Source: Euperipatoides rowelli | Taxonomy: Eukaryota; Onychophora; Udeonychophora; Euonychophora; Peripatopsidae | Direction: 5' to 3' (one strand) | DNA length: 11,791 bases | Assembly (NCBI GenBank): GCA_003024985.2 | Contig: PXIH01S0028561.1 | Shown here: positions 1 through 8,800 of the stretch, in pieces | Layout: every line of letters begins with the position of its first letter | Numbering within the stretch: the first letter of the stretch is position 1 | The notes under the pieces: generated by a model | What the model was told of the DNA's origin: nothing | The model's input: only the letters and a program-made list of their open reading frames with translations | The model's database searches: none | Position numbers and translations under genes: made by a program

Positions 1-1411
1 AACGTAGGTTTTCAAGAAACAGGTTACAGCTGGAACAGTTACAGTGCAGTAACAACGTTAAAATAACTGTTACGTTAAATAACGCCCATCACTAACCACG
101 ACTCAGCCAGGAAACATTATTGTACATAAGAAGTTCACATATTGAGAACCCACTTTGTTTATCATTTTTGTTAGTTGTTTAAAAATTTTAGTATAAAGTT
201 TTTCAATATTACAAACTTTTATCAGCACTTAACAGTAAAAAATTAAATTTCTTTAAGACAAACAAATTACATTATGTGTGTCAAATAAAAGATGTGGCAA
301 TATTTGACTGAGAAGTACCGGTTATGGTGCCTCTCCTTTATTTTCCGTACCCTATCTGATACAGTTTGTGTGCCTGAAATAATTTTATTTTGTAAATGCA
401 TACCTGCCAACATTTGGAAAGGGTTATCAGTAGCAGTACATGGATTTGGCAGAGCCTCGACAGGGGGGGGGGGGGATTTTTTTTTTTTGCTTTTTTATAT
501 ATATGCTGTAGTCCAAGTCTAATTTTCTTATTACTTTGTCGAATAAAAATGTTGCGATAAAGTAAAAAAATAAAAAAATAATCACTTGGTTATAGGTTTA
601 GATTTTAATGTTTTTAAAATATAACCCTATATAGCCAAATATTATAGTCTCATTACCTAATAATCTTATTATAATAAACCTTATCAGTCTTCAAAAATAT
701 CTGGCTTTAAAAAAATCAATTATCTATTTAATTCTATAGTCTAAATTTAAAAATTAATCTGATTTTATGTTTGTTTATAAATCAACGTTGAAGAAAAGTA
801 CAAATAGTATAATCAAATTATTGATTATTTGTGTCGTTGTACGACAGGCTTTGTCTGAAATAACTTATTAGAGTCTTTATAGTCAGATTTTCATTAGATC
901 ATTCCAGTGATTGATCATTCTATTAATGATTCTTTGCAAATTAAAAAAAAATGTATCAAAGGAATGGTGATTGAGATACCTTTTTTTTTTAAATGACACA
1001 ATAAACTAATTTGCTTTAGCCTAAGTGACCACCAAACAAAAAGATACCGTATCCAAAATAGAAAAATTGAAAGTTTAGATTTTTTTTTAGTATATCAACC
1101 AATTAAAAAATATCTAGATTTTAAATGAAGTTATTAGTCTATGAGATTTTCTTTTAACTAGAGGGAGAAAAATCACCTAATTTTAAGTTAGGCTAAATGG
1201 ATTCTAAATTTGTAGTGCCTTCATAATGCAAATTATATAATATTTAAAACATCATAGACTTCTTTTAAGTAAGTATATTGAAGTAAATATTTCATATACA
1301 GTATACAGTACTTTGAAAATGTATCCTGAAATGGCCTAACCCTTTAAGTTTAGTATTTCATTATTGCAACAGGAAATTGATTTTTTTCTCCCATCTATGA
1401 AATATTGAACT
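1..1411. other. AT-rich non-coding stretch
   Basis: No exon with splice sites and coding bias is visible on either strand. The stretch is dominated by A/T runs. Positions 34-41 (AACAGTTA) and 64-71 (TAACTGTT) form a small inverted repeat next to two near-identical ACGTTAAA-type words, which may be the edge of an old repeat cut by the window start. The short open frame at 292-522 runs through the G/T homopolymer and has no coding character. Confidence 0.6.
463..488. repeat. Homopolymer G-tract followed by T-tract
   Basis: Thirteen consecutive G (463-475), one A, then twelve T (477-488), with a further run of T just after. It is by far the longest G run in an otherwise AT-rich window. The flanking phrase (TACCTGCCAACATTTGGAAAG, then GAGCCTCGACA) is richer in GC than its surroundings, so the tract may be the slipped core of a dispersed repeat. 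Homopolymer length is unreliable in draft assemblies. Confidence 0.8.
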
Positions 1412-1436
1412 TAGCCCTGGACAGAAAAATGGAAGG

Positions 1437-1997
1437 TACCCTTGGACAAATATAGAAAACTTTTAATTAATGTATAAATTAATAATTTAACTAATATTAG
1501 TTTAATTACTTTATTATTTTTACTAAAGTATGCTGTGTGCACAGTAATTAAAAATATAATCGAATTCAAACAATTTCACCAAATCAAGATCAATCTCAAA
1601 GAAGACTTTTTTCTCAGAAAAGAAAATCTGAAAGAAGTGAAGTTTTGACATCTTCACCTTACAAGAATTTAAAGTGAAGGAGCAAGAAAAAGTTGTTAAG
1701 GAACAGAAAAAAGTTGCTAAGGAGGAAAAACAAATAGTTGCCTTACCAAAATCAAAGGATACCAGTGCAAATCAATTTCAAAATTTAAATATATTAGGCC
1801 TAAATAAAAACATGTGAATGACATTGCCTGTAAAATTTGTGAGTGAGACCAATGACGATGATTGAATTCAACGTGTCCCTGAAGCTTGTGCCAATTTAGA
1901 AATTGGGGGTTTTTATAAGTGCGGATCTGTGTACCTGGATGTACACATATCACATTTATAATGATTTTATAATACAATTAATATTTGTCCAGGGCTA
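1437..1997 (+). mobile_element. Short decayed DNA transposon with pogo/Tc1-like features
   Basis: The left end reads TACCCTTGGACAAATAT (1437-1453). The reverse complement of the right end (1981-1997) reads TAGCCCTGGACAAATAT. These match at 15 of 17 positions, and both ends carry TA, the target dinucleotide of Tc1/mariner/pogo elements. A second TAGCCCTGGACA at 1412-1423 is a perfect 12-bp inverted match to 1986-1997, so the true left end could instead be there. The interior contains a transposase-tail relic, separately annotated. At about 561 bp it is far too short for an autonomous copy and is probably an internally deleted derivative. The superfamily assignment is inferred from the tail and the TA ends. 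Confidence 0.45.
1615..1945 (+). pseudogene. Relic of pogo/Tigger-like transposase C-terminal tail
   Basis: Frame 1 (1615-1665) reads QKRKSERSEVLTSSPYK, the 'basic cluster, S-E-V-L-T-S/T-x-P' linker that follows the DDE domain in many invertebrate pogo/Tigger-like transposases. A -1 shift at 1665 then gives about 50 codons of charged, coiled-coil-like sequence (KVKEQEKVVKEQKKVAKEEK) ending in TGA at 1815-1817. Another frame gives VNDIACKIC (1814-1840). From 1848 a further frame reads TNDDD*IQ, then EACANLE, then FYKCG. Together these resemble the Cys-rich, PHD/RING-like module C-x2-C, W-IQC, H/EAC, F-x-C that closes such proteins, with W changed to a stop and one Cys changed to Arg. At least two frameshifts and two stops show it is dead. 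The DDE catalytic domain is absent. The family call is from memory of motifs, not a search. Confidence 0.5.
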
Positions 1998-3106
1998 CTC
2001 CTACAAGTCCGGTGTAACCCTCCAATCCTCCATTATAGCCTATGAAAAGTAAAAAAAATTTAGACTGGTATTATTTCACTTAAATCTTTTATAATTTTAG
2101 TTAAGATGTTTAAAAGTGTACTTTTTGTTGAAACAAAATAATATTGGTTTTAAATCACATACAATGTTTACAAATGATTAATTTGCTTAAGTTAGTGTTC
2201 AGGTCTACCCACCTTTCCCCTAATTTAATCACTTGGAGGAATATCAACATTAACACATCTATATGTAAGTTTCTATTGATCTCCATTTCAATTTATCTTG
2301 CTGCCAACAACAATTCAGTAGTTCTTGTTCAAATTTAAAAACAAATGTTGAATGTTATTATTATCAATTAATATCTCTCTCTTGAATTAAAGGTAACTTC
2401 TATCACTAATAGCTATTTTTATGAAAAGACCATATTGATGGAATATTTAGTCATTTATCCCATATACTGTATTTTCAATAATTGCAAATCTATAAATAAC
2501 AAATTATTTAAAATAAAAATAGTAAATCAGAAAATAATTTGGTTGATTTATATGGTGTATAATTAACCTGACAAAGAATGGATTTAAGCAAACAGTGATC
2601 TGGGTTAGTGATGTGCAACTTACGGGTATCTGAAACGTCTAGAAATGACATACAGTAAACCAAATAATAAAATAGTTTTATTTAGCTTTTTATACTCCCC
2701 CCCATCTCTTTGACATTTTGTTAATGCACATGATATTGTTGATTATGAAAAGAAATTGTTCAAAGTAAATAGTTTGATTGCCATGTTCTAGTACTCTTTG
2801 ATAATAGCTGTTTTCATCTTTATTCCTAGCTTTTGAAATTAGTTTTTAGTACCATGTATTGATTTAATAAATTCAATCATTAAAATATACAAGTTTTCAT
2901 GTAGGAGGTATTTTGTTGCTAACTTTACAATTGTACCGTTGTCTTAGTTACTAAATTGACACATTATCCATTGTGGCATGAGTGATTATAAACATTTCAG
3001 AAGTCAGATTACATTTTTAAAAAAATTGTAATTTTGGTACAATTTAGAATGAATTTAGAATAAATCTTCAGTAACAGTTGAGGTGAAGGTGGCCAAGAAA
3101 GTAGTT
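1998..3106. other. Non-coding AT-rich stretch
   Basis: No supported gene. Contents are A/T-rich DNA with a short C-run near 2697-2703. The open frame at 2144-2338 is Ile/Leu/Asn-rich with no recognisable domain or splice context, so I regard it as chance. A direct repeat of GAATTTAGAAT occurs near 3047-3062. Confidence 0.55.
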
Positions 3107-3184
3107 TTTATGACGATAATAATTAAACAGATAAATTTACTAAAAAATTATCTGTTTATATTTAAATATTTTTTATCATCATAA
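3107..3184. repeat. Imperfect palindrome (~78 bp)
   Basis: The outer arms TTTATGACGATAA and TTATCATCATAAA pair with one mismatch. An inner pair, AAACAGATAA and TTATCTGTTT, is perfect over 10 bp around a loop of about 13 bases. Unpaired AT-rich bases separate the two stems. It could be a tiny foldback or MITE, or the remains of two terminal repeats after internal deletion. No coding potential. Confidence 0.6.
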
Positions 3185-3358
3185 AGAAAAGAAATAGGCT
3201 ATGCTGTAGCATTTGAAAACTTTGTGGTGGAGCGATTGATGAGCCCGGTTTTCCTTTTGAAGATTCAGCTAGTGCCACTATGAGATATTTAATTTTCAAG
3301 AGATATCATTCCATACAAAAATATTTCTGTGATTAAATGAAAGGATAAGCTTTTTTTT

Positions 3359-3433
3359 CAGGGCTCAAAATTAAGTGGGAGCAGTTTCTCCCAGGAGGAC
3401 AACTTGCTATAAAATTTATAGTTTTGAGCCCTG
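3359..3433. mobile_element. 75-bp foldback element with hAT-like CAGGGCTC termini
   Basis: The left end CAGGGCTCAAAATTA and the reverse complement of the right end CAGGGCTCAAAACTA differ at one base. The pairing continues outward as T-run versus A-run. CAGGG...CCCTG termini are typical of hAT-superfamily non-autonomous elements. The interior carries GTGGGAGCAG and TCTCCC, themselves partly complementary. No clear 8-bp direct target duplication flanks this unit (T8 on the left, AAAAATAT on the right), so it may be one end of a larger element; see 4003-4075. Confidence 0.55.
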
Positions 3434-4002
3434 AAAAATATATTTTTTATTATTTACATTAATAAAGATATTGGCTAGCCTTGTAATATATTTTTTTAAC
3501 ATGCTATTTATTATTTAGTTTATTTTTTAAATAAGCTTATTATGTAAAAATTAAATAGTGTGATTATATATATATCTCAATACAATATCATTTAATTAAT
3601 AAAAATATTTATCTTTTTAATTATGCCTATAAAATTTTATTTTTATTGAAATAAAAAATAGTAATTTGGGAGAACATAGATAGCCTATGTAAATATTCAA
3701 GATGAAAGATGAGGAGTAGGTTATAGTGCAATATTCATCTTCCCCTCATGCCATCACATTTAGCAAAGGGATCTCAATTCTTCCTCTGTAAAATTGACCC
3801 TAATTTTAAGCATTTAAAATGTTTAATGGGGCCATTTTACCTGCTAGTTCATTAATGTTGGCAAAAAATATAATGTAAAAATCTGGTATTTGTAACAAAT
3901 TTGAATTTCAATATTTTGATTTTAATAAAGCTAAATTAAAAATAAATATGCAATATACTGATAATTAATGGGGGATGAAGAAAAAGATTGCTTCCAATAA
4001 GA
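3434..4002. other. Non-coding stretch, possible interior of a hAT-like element
   Basis: No gene. If the CAGGGCTC ends at 3359 and 4075 belong together, this is the element interior. About 3778-3822 resembles one unit of the tandem repeat found further right (AAAATTGACCCTAATTTTAAGCA against AAAATTGGCCCTTACAAATTTAAGCA at about 4290). This hints that the tandem array was seeded from the same family. Confidence 0.4.
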
Positions 4003-4075
4003 CACTTGCTCCCAGTCACTTATGAGTGGGAGCAAATATTTCCTCCCTGTATAAAATTTCTAATTTCGAGCCCTG
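4003..4075. mobile_element. Second copy of the right end of the CAGGGCTC element
   Basis: Read inward from the right, it begins CAGGGCTCGAAATTAGAAAT, then a TTTTATA-CA block, and reaches GTGGGAGCA. This is the same order as the 3359-3433 unit, with small indels. A local hairpin TTGCTCCCA/TGGGAGCAA (about 4007-4034) is present. There is no adjacent left terminus, so it is either a truncated copy or the right end of an element starting at 3359. In the latter case the flanks are TTTTTTTT and TTTTTTGA, a possible degraded 8-bp duplication in a T-rich site. Confidence 0.5.
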
Positions 4076-4126
4076 TTTTTTGATTGAAGCCTTTTATTGT
4101 AATGAACAAGAAAGAGTATCCTCATG

Positions 4127-4590
4127 AAATTTGCTGCCAAAATATGAAATAACAACCCATTTTGCTCCACAAAAATCTGAAATGGGTCTACTTTGATGTT
4201 TCCCTGAATTGTGTATTCTGTTCTAATTTGCTCTCCCAAAAATAATAAATTTTGCTTGTCGAAATTTGCTATTTTGTTCTCTTCAATATGAAAATTGGCC
4301 CTTACAAATTTAAGCACCTTGGCGTTTCAAAAAACATGAAAGTGAATGGGGCACTTTTCTCTCTTGAAGTTTGAAATTTGGTCCTTAAGAATTTGAGTCA
4401 ATTTGCCCTTCTCAAGTATGAAATTGTCCTTATGAATTTAGGCCACATTGCTCAAGATTCCAATATCTAAAACTTGACCTTTAAGAATTTTGGTCATTTG
4501 GTCCTCCAAAAAATATAAAAATTGGCCTGTAGAAATTTCACACATTTTCCTCTCCCAAAATATTAATTGTCTCTGTTTTGAAGAAGAAAG
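4127..4590. repeat. Degenerate minisatellite, unit about 45-51 bp
   Basis: Phrases of the form ATTTGCTCTCCCAAAATATG, then AAATTGGCCCTTA, then GAATTTAGGTC recur head-to-tail. Approximate unit starts are 4127, 4159, 4225, 4271, 4317, 4352, 4400, 4445, 4496 and 4544. Most spacings are 45-51 bp; 32 and 35 bp spacings reflect deletions, and 66 bp an insertion. Units are strongly diverged, so the array is old. The open frame on the minus strand at 4060-4317 is a by-product of this array and the neighbouring repeat. No function is evident. Confidence 0.65.
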
Positions 4591-4599
4591 CACCAAAAT

Positions 4600-5553
4600 T
4601 TCCTATTCTTATCCCTGACTTATTTTCTACATTCAACAAGATCATGTTTATACAAGGATTTTTAAATATTTACAGTAAATAAAAATTAATCGTTTCAACT
4701 TGCTCAAAATATAAAAGATAGCACAATTAAGTTGGAAACATGCTAGTTAACAATTTTTAAAGATTTCTGTAGATTTTTTTATCAGAATTGGCATTTTTAA
4801 AATCTTGAAAATAAAGCAGAATAGACATTTTTATCTCTAAGCATGCCAATCTTTTATGATTTTTTTTAAAAATAGTCTCCATTTTTAGCAAGTCAGCTTA
4901 TATTTTTAATACTGTATATTTTTTCTATAAAATTGTTATTTATTTTTTATATAAATTTCTTATTTATAGTGTAAATTGATTGGGCTATAATCAGCTGTTT
5001 TGTTGGAACAAATGAAATAACCTTAGTTTTAAAACATCAACTTAGTTTTTTTTCAAAGCTTTTTGGTGTTCATAAACTTATACAGCTGTGCCAAATTTTG
5101 ATTCCATATGCTCATAATCTTGGTAACGCAACACAGAGATAAAACTATGAAAAAATGATTGTGTGTGCATGAAACAGATTTTTCATTTTTTTAATTTCTA
5201 AGAAAGCCTACAGTCTCATTTTTTAAGCTACTTCACATAGTACTGGTAGGCCTATGTTATGGTTATACCCAATAAAAATTAATACTTACATTGTGTAAAC
5301 CATTCCCAAGAAGATGATTGGCACAATTATTTATTTATTTATTTATTTCCATTAACCAATACATATTGTCCAACCTCTGAAACTTATTGTGCCAAAGGCC
5401 AATTTAAAAATTATTAGCAATTGCCTTTCATTCTCTATTTTATATCAAATGTTAGTAATAGGCTAAATTAGTATTTGTTTAATATTCATTGTATATAGGC
5501 TACTGTATAATGGTGGGTTTTCGGGTGTATAAACTTATATTTGATCGTTTCAG
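4600..5553. other. Non-coding upstream flank of the ankyrin gene
   Basis: AT-rich, with no supported exon. A TGTGCCAAATT word near 5087 also occurs near 8159 in similar surroundings, possibly a shared old repeat. The end of the stretch (5540-5553) is a pyrimidine-biased ...TTTGATCGTTTCAG that could serve as a splice acceptor. No confident TATA or initiator element can be called. Confidence 0.45.
5326..5348. repeat. (TTTA)n microsatellite inside a small inverted repeat
   Basis: About five tandem TTTA units. The array lies between TTGGCACAAT (5318-5327) and its exact 10-bp complement ATTGTGCCAA (5386-5395). Confidence 0.75.
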
Positions 5554-5715
5554 ATGTTAATCACAAATAATTTATTTCAAGTTCACTGGCATCTGGGGAG
5601 AATGGTTGCTATTAGAAAATGGTATCTATAATATTTGGACCAATATGGCAAGTGGTCCAGGTTTGGCTTGGTTTGGGAGGTAGTGAAGAAGACATTGGCT
5701 GCCTTCAATGATAGC
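5554..5715 (+). other. Possible 5' part of exon A (leader or extra coding)
   Basis: GC content rises from about 5581, well before the first plausible start codon. A candidate acceptor (TTTGATCGTTTCAG) ends at 5553. From 5554 the frame that later encodes the ankyrin protein is open for 25 codons, starting with ATG, is closed by TAA at 5629-5631, and is then open again. The simplest reading is 5' UTR with an in-frame upstream ORF. If the TAA were a sequencing error or recent mutation, the whole 324-bp block would be one coding exon. A transcription start within this block is equally possible. Confidence 0.35.
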
Positions 5716-5877
5716 ATGCCTAGCAACAGAGGGCAAGGAAGCTTAGCTACAGTGAAGCAAATAGGACTACGACGAGGGAATGTTGGAAGTTCATGTATCA
5801 TCAAGAAACCCTTGCCGAATTTGCAATCAAAATTGGATGGTGAAGATCCAACGGAATTATTGCGTAAAGCTGTCACT
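5716..5877 (+). CDS. Exon A of an ankyrin-repeat protein (N-terminal part)
   Basis: Fifty-four codons from ATG 5716 (A at -3, favourable context) to a strong donor ACT|GTAAGTAT at 5877/5878. The peptide begins MPSNRGQGSLATV, is basic and low in hydrophobics (residues 1-40, probably disordered), and ends with DGEDPTELLRKAVT. The last segment has the form of the first helix of an ankyrin repeat and is completed exactly, in phase 0, by exon B. GC here is clearly higher than in the surrounding DNA. I chose this ATG because the frame is closed by a stop 84 bases upstream, but an internal exon starting at a weak AG in 5640-5715 cannot be excluded. I do not recognise the N-terminal extension. Ankyrin proteins mostly mediate protein-protein contacts; substrate and cellular location cannot be inferred. 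Confidence 0.6.
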
Positions 5878-8800
5878 GTAAGTATATTTTTTACATATTT
5901 TTTAATTATCACTAGTCTTAAGTATACAAATTATCATTTTCAAATGTTATATTAATATGCTGTATTGATTCAGGGTTGCCATCAATTACAATGTATAGCA
6001 TATTAGGCAAGTGATTTGATGATTAGTGTGCCAAACGAGAGCTCAAGAATCCCAGTTCTGGTATTGGAGCATGGTTCTCAGACGAAGTAATAATCCTCGG
6101 GTTTATCAGGTCCATCAGGGTAAGATATTTCAAGGTGTACTTAGAATCACTGAATGCCTTGATGCTGTACTTCTTTGCAATTGACTGCACTAATTATGTT
6201 TGTGCACATAAATGATATACTGAAGCTGTCTGATGTGACTCCATCTGTCAATGAAGGTTTGCAGCAGGAAGTTTTGTAATTCACAAGTCAGAATAACTAT
6301 TCTCTGCCATTGGAGTGGATCTAGCCCATGTGAAAAATACTGTCTAATCAAGTGAGATGGAGGAGCTGTCAGTATCATGGAAAATTAGTCTGCCTTGTTA
6401 AGATGTCTTGTTAGGAAATATGATGAGTTATCAAAAAGCAAGATACATACCATGAAGATATCCCTTAACTGTTCAAATGTATTTTCTGGGAGATATGCAG
6501 AGTAATTGTATAACAAAGGAAAAGTTTAGGAATTCATTCTTGGATGAAACATCCATAGAGCTAATGACACTGGATTCCAAAGATATAATGGACAGTTTTT
6601 CAATTGATGTTTTAAATAAATACATTTCAGAAGTAACAAAGTGGTTTGAGTGGTTTATATCTAATCTAGAAAACGTATACCACACTTTGACGGGGAACAA
6701 CTTGAAAATATTTGACGGGCCCACAACAAAAAAGTTGGGGGTTGCTGTGAAAAAAGACTGCAATCTTTTTATAAACTTATCATCTCTTGCTAAATAAGAC
6801 CAGTAGATGAGAGTTCTTCAGATACGGAAATGCAAACTTCCCAGCTTCTACCAGTTCAAACGGAATTTCAATTGTGGAAACAGATTAGAACTAAAAATTT
6901 CCATAGAGACGCTGGTAAAAAGTCTGCAGACAATCCAGAAACTGAGGTCTTATTCATTGACGAAGAAACCTAGCACATGCTATTCGAACCAAGCATCTAA
7001 CCTTCAATGAGTATGCTGAGCAAGACTTTGTTGGAAAGATAAACATCTAGGCTGAGAGGTACAAATGCACTGATGTAGTATTCACATTGAAATCATTCAC
7101 AAGATTACAAAGAGGTAGGGAGAACCCGGTACCGAGTAAGCTGAAACAAGCTACTGGTAGACTAGTGTTCCTACATCCATGGCATCATGTGTTAGCAATA
7201 ATGAAGATGAGCTACAAAACATGATGGAAGACATGACTGACTGTTCCCATGAAGAAGCTGGTATTAGGCTTTTTGTCCATGTCATGAATGCTGTGAAACA
7301 CAACATCAAGAGCATAGCCATCCATGCAAATGAAATTAATATAGTCATCATATCAGTGGCAGCAATCCCTGTTTTGAACTTGTGAATTGTGTATGGAGTT
7401 GGTAAAAGCAGGAAATGGTATCGTAACCAGTCCACAGCCTTTTTGGTAAGCTTGGTGAAAAGGGCATTGAGTTATTATTTTTTCATAACTGCCAGTGCTT
7501 TTAAAAGAAGAAACAAAAAAAAAAATCCTGTTTTCAAAACCTGGGAAATTTTTCTTCTAGCCATCACAGGAGTTCAGATGCGAGTAATAGAACTGTATAA
7601 GCGATCCAGTTTGTAGACATTTGTGAATAAAGCCGGAAAAATCATGTTTGCGGAAAAGAACAGATACTATGATTCAATCTCACCCATGGGAGGAGCACTT
7701 AACCTGCATGTCCGACGAGCCACCTATCAGGTATGGCACATTTGGGGCCAGTCTCTCTAGAAGAAGCCAACCCTGTCACCACTTATCCCTGGGGGTGGAA
7801 AATAAATTATGATGGCACATTCACTATTAACTGGACTGAATTCTGACCCATATCATAAGAATGCCAAGCACTTAAAAAATGCCAATGTAAAACTGAGTGT
7901 GCAGAACAATCGGATGTATTTTCCTTTGTACCTATCCATTCATTTCAATTCTGGTATTAAATGTTGTGTTCATGAAAATACATTTGTTTATGTTTTTACA
8001 TTTAAAATACTTTTCCCATAATAAACTTAGTTCATGCTTATCACAATGATTAATTTGTAATGTTCACTGCCATCTTAGATTTTGGTCACCATTTTAGATT
8101 TTCATCTGCAATCATGTCTTTTATCTTGTAGAATGTAGAGCATGTTTTAAACTATAAGTGTGCCAAATTGCATATTTGTATCACCTTTTGAGAATTGAGT
8201 TATTTCTATATGTCTCTTATTAGGCTACCTAGTACCAGATACTGTAGGTAGACATTGATGGATGAGAATCCAGGAGTAGGAAAAGTTCAGAGTAACCAGG
8301 GATGGGGTGGGATTGGAAGAGGTGATAAATAGGTAGATAATAGAAGTTTACAGCTCTTTTAGATTGGCAGACATTACACTGGGCAGCTAATTATTTTCTA
8401 ATGCCTTTTATAGGTATTTTATCTAATTATTTTAGCAAAATAAAAATTTCACAATAAAAAAATAAAATTAAAACAGAAATTCAATCTTAAGTTGCTTTAT
8501 GATATTGATCTCTATGTTATGCCTTAGTAGTTAATGTAAATCTGAAGTTTGAATGGAGGTATTTCTTCTGCGTTTGATGATTATAAAATAGGCTTTACTG
8601 AAACTCACCTATCTTAGTCATAATATTGAGTACGTGGTAGACAGATAGAAAAAGAGAAGAAGAAAAATCAATATAGACCATTCAATATTAATTGATACCA
8701 TAATATCAAAAGATTAAAAAAAATAAAGTTCCGATTAAACTGAGCCATATTATAAGATCTTAAGGGTTAGGAAGCAAGTTTAGCTAGTGATATCTTACCT

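Noticed and set aside
292-522. 76-codon open frame
   Set aside because: It runs through the G13/T12 homopolymer; there is no domain, codon bias or splice support.
1717-1977. 86-codon minus-strand open frame
   Set aside because: It overlaps the transposase-tail relic on the + strand, which has recognisable motifs; the minus frame has none.
2144-2338. 64-codon open frame with hydrophobic C-terminus
   Set aside because: Composition is that of random AT-rich DNA and no motif or splice site supports it.
3211-3330. Slightly GC-richer open patch (LCGGAIDEPGFPFEDSA) considered as an exon
   Set aside because: Splice sites on both sides are poor and I could not match the peptide to any family.
4060-4317. 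85-codon open frame on the minus strand
   Set aside because: It lies in the degenerate tandem repeat and the end of the CAGGGCTC element; repeat periodicity explains it.
5583-5912. 109-codon open frame on the minus strand
   Set aside because: It is the complement of exon A. The + strand has the splice donor, the phase match to exon B and an ankyrin helix; the minus frame has no splice signals or domain and ends in intron sequence.
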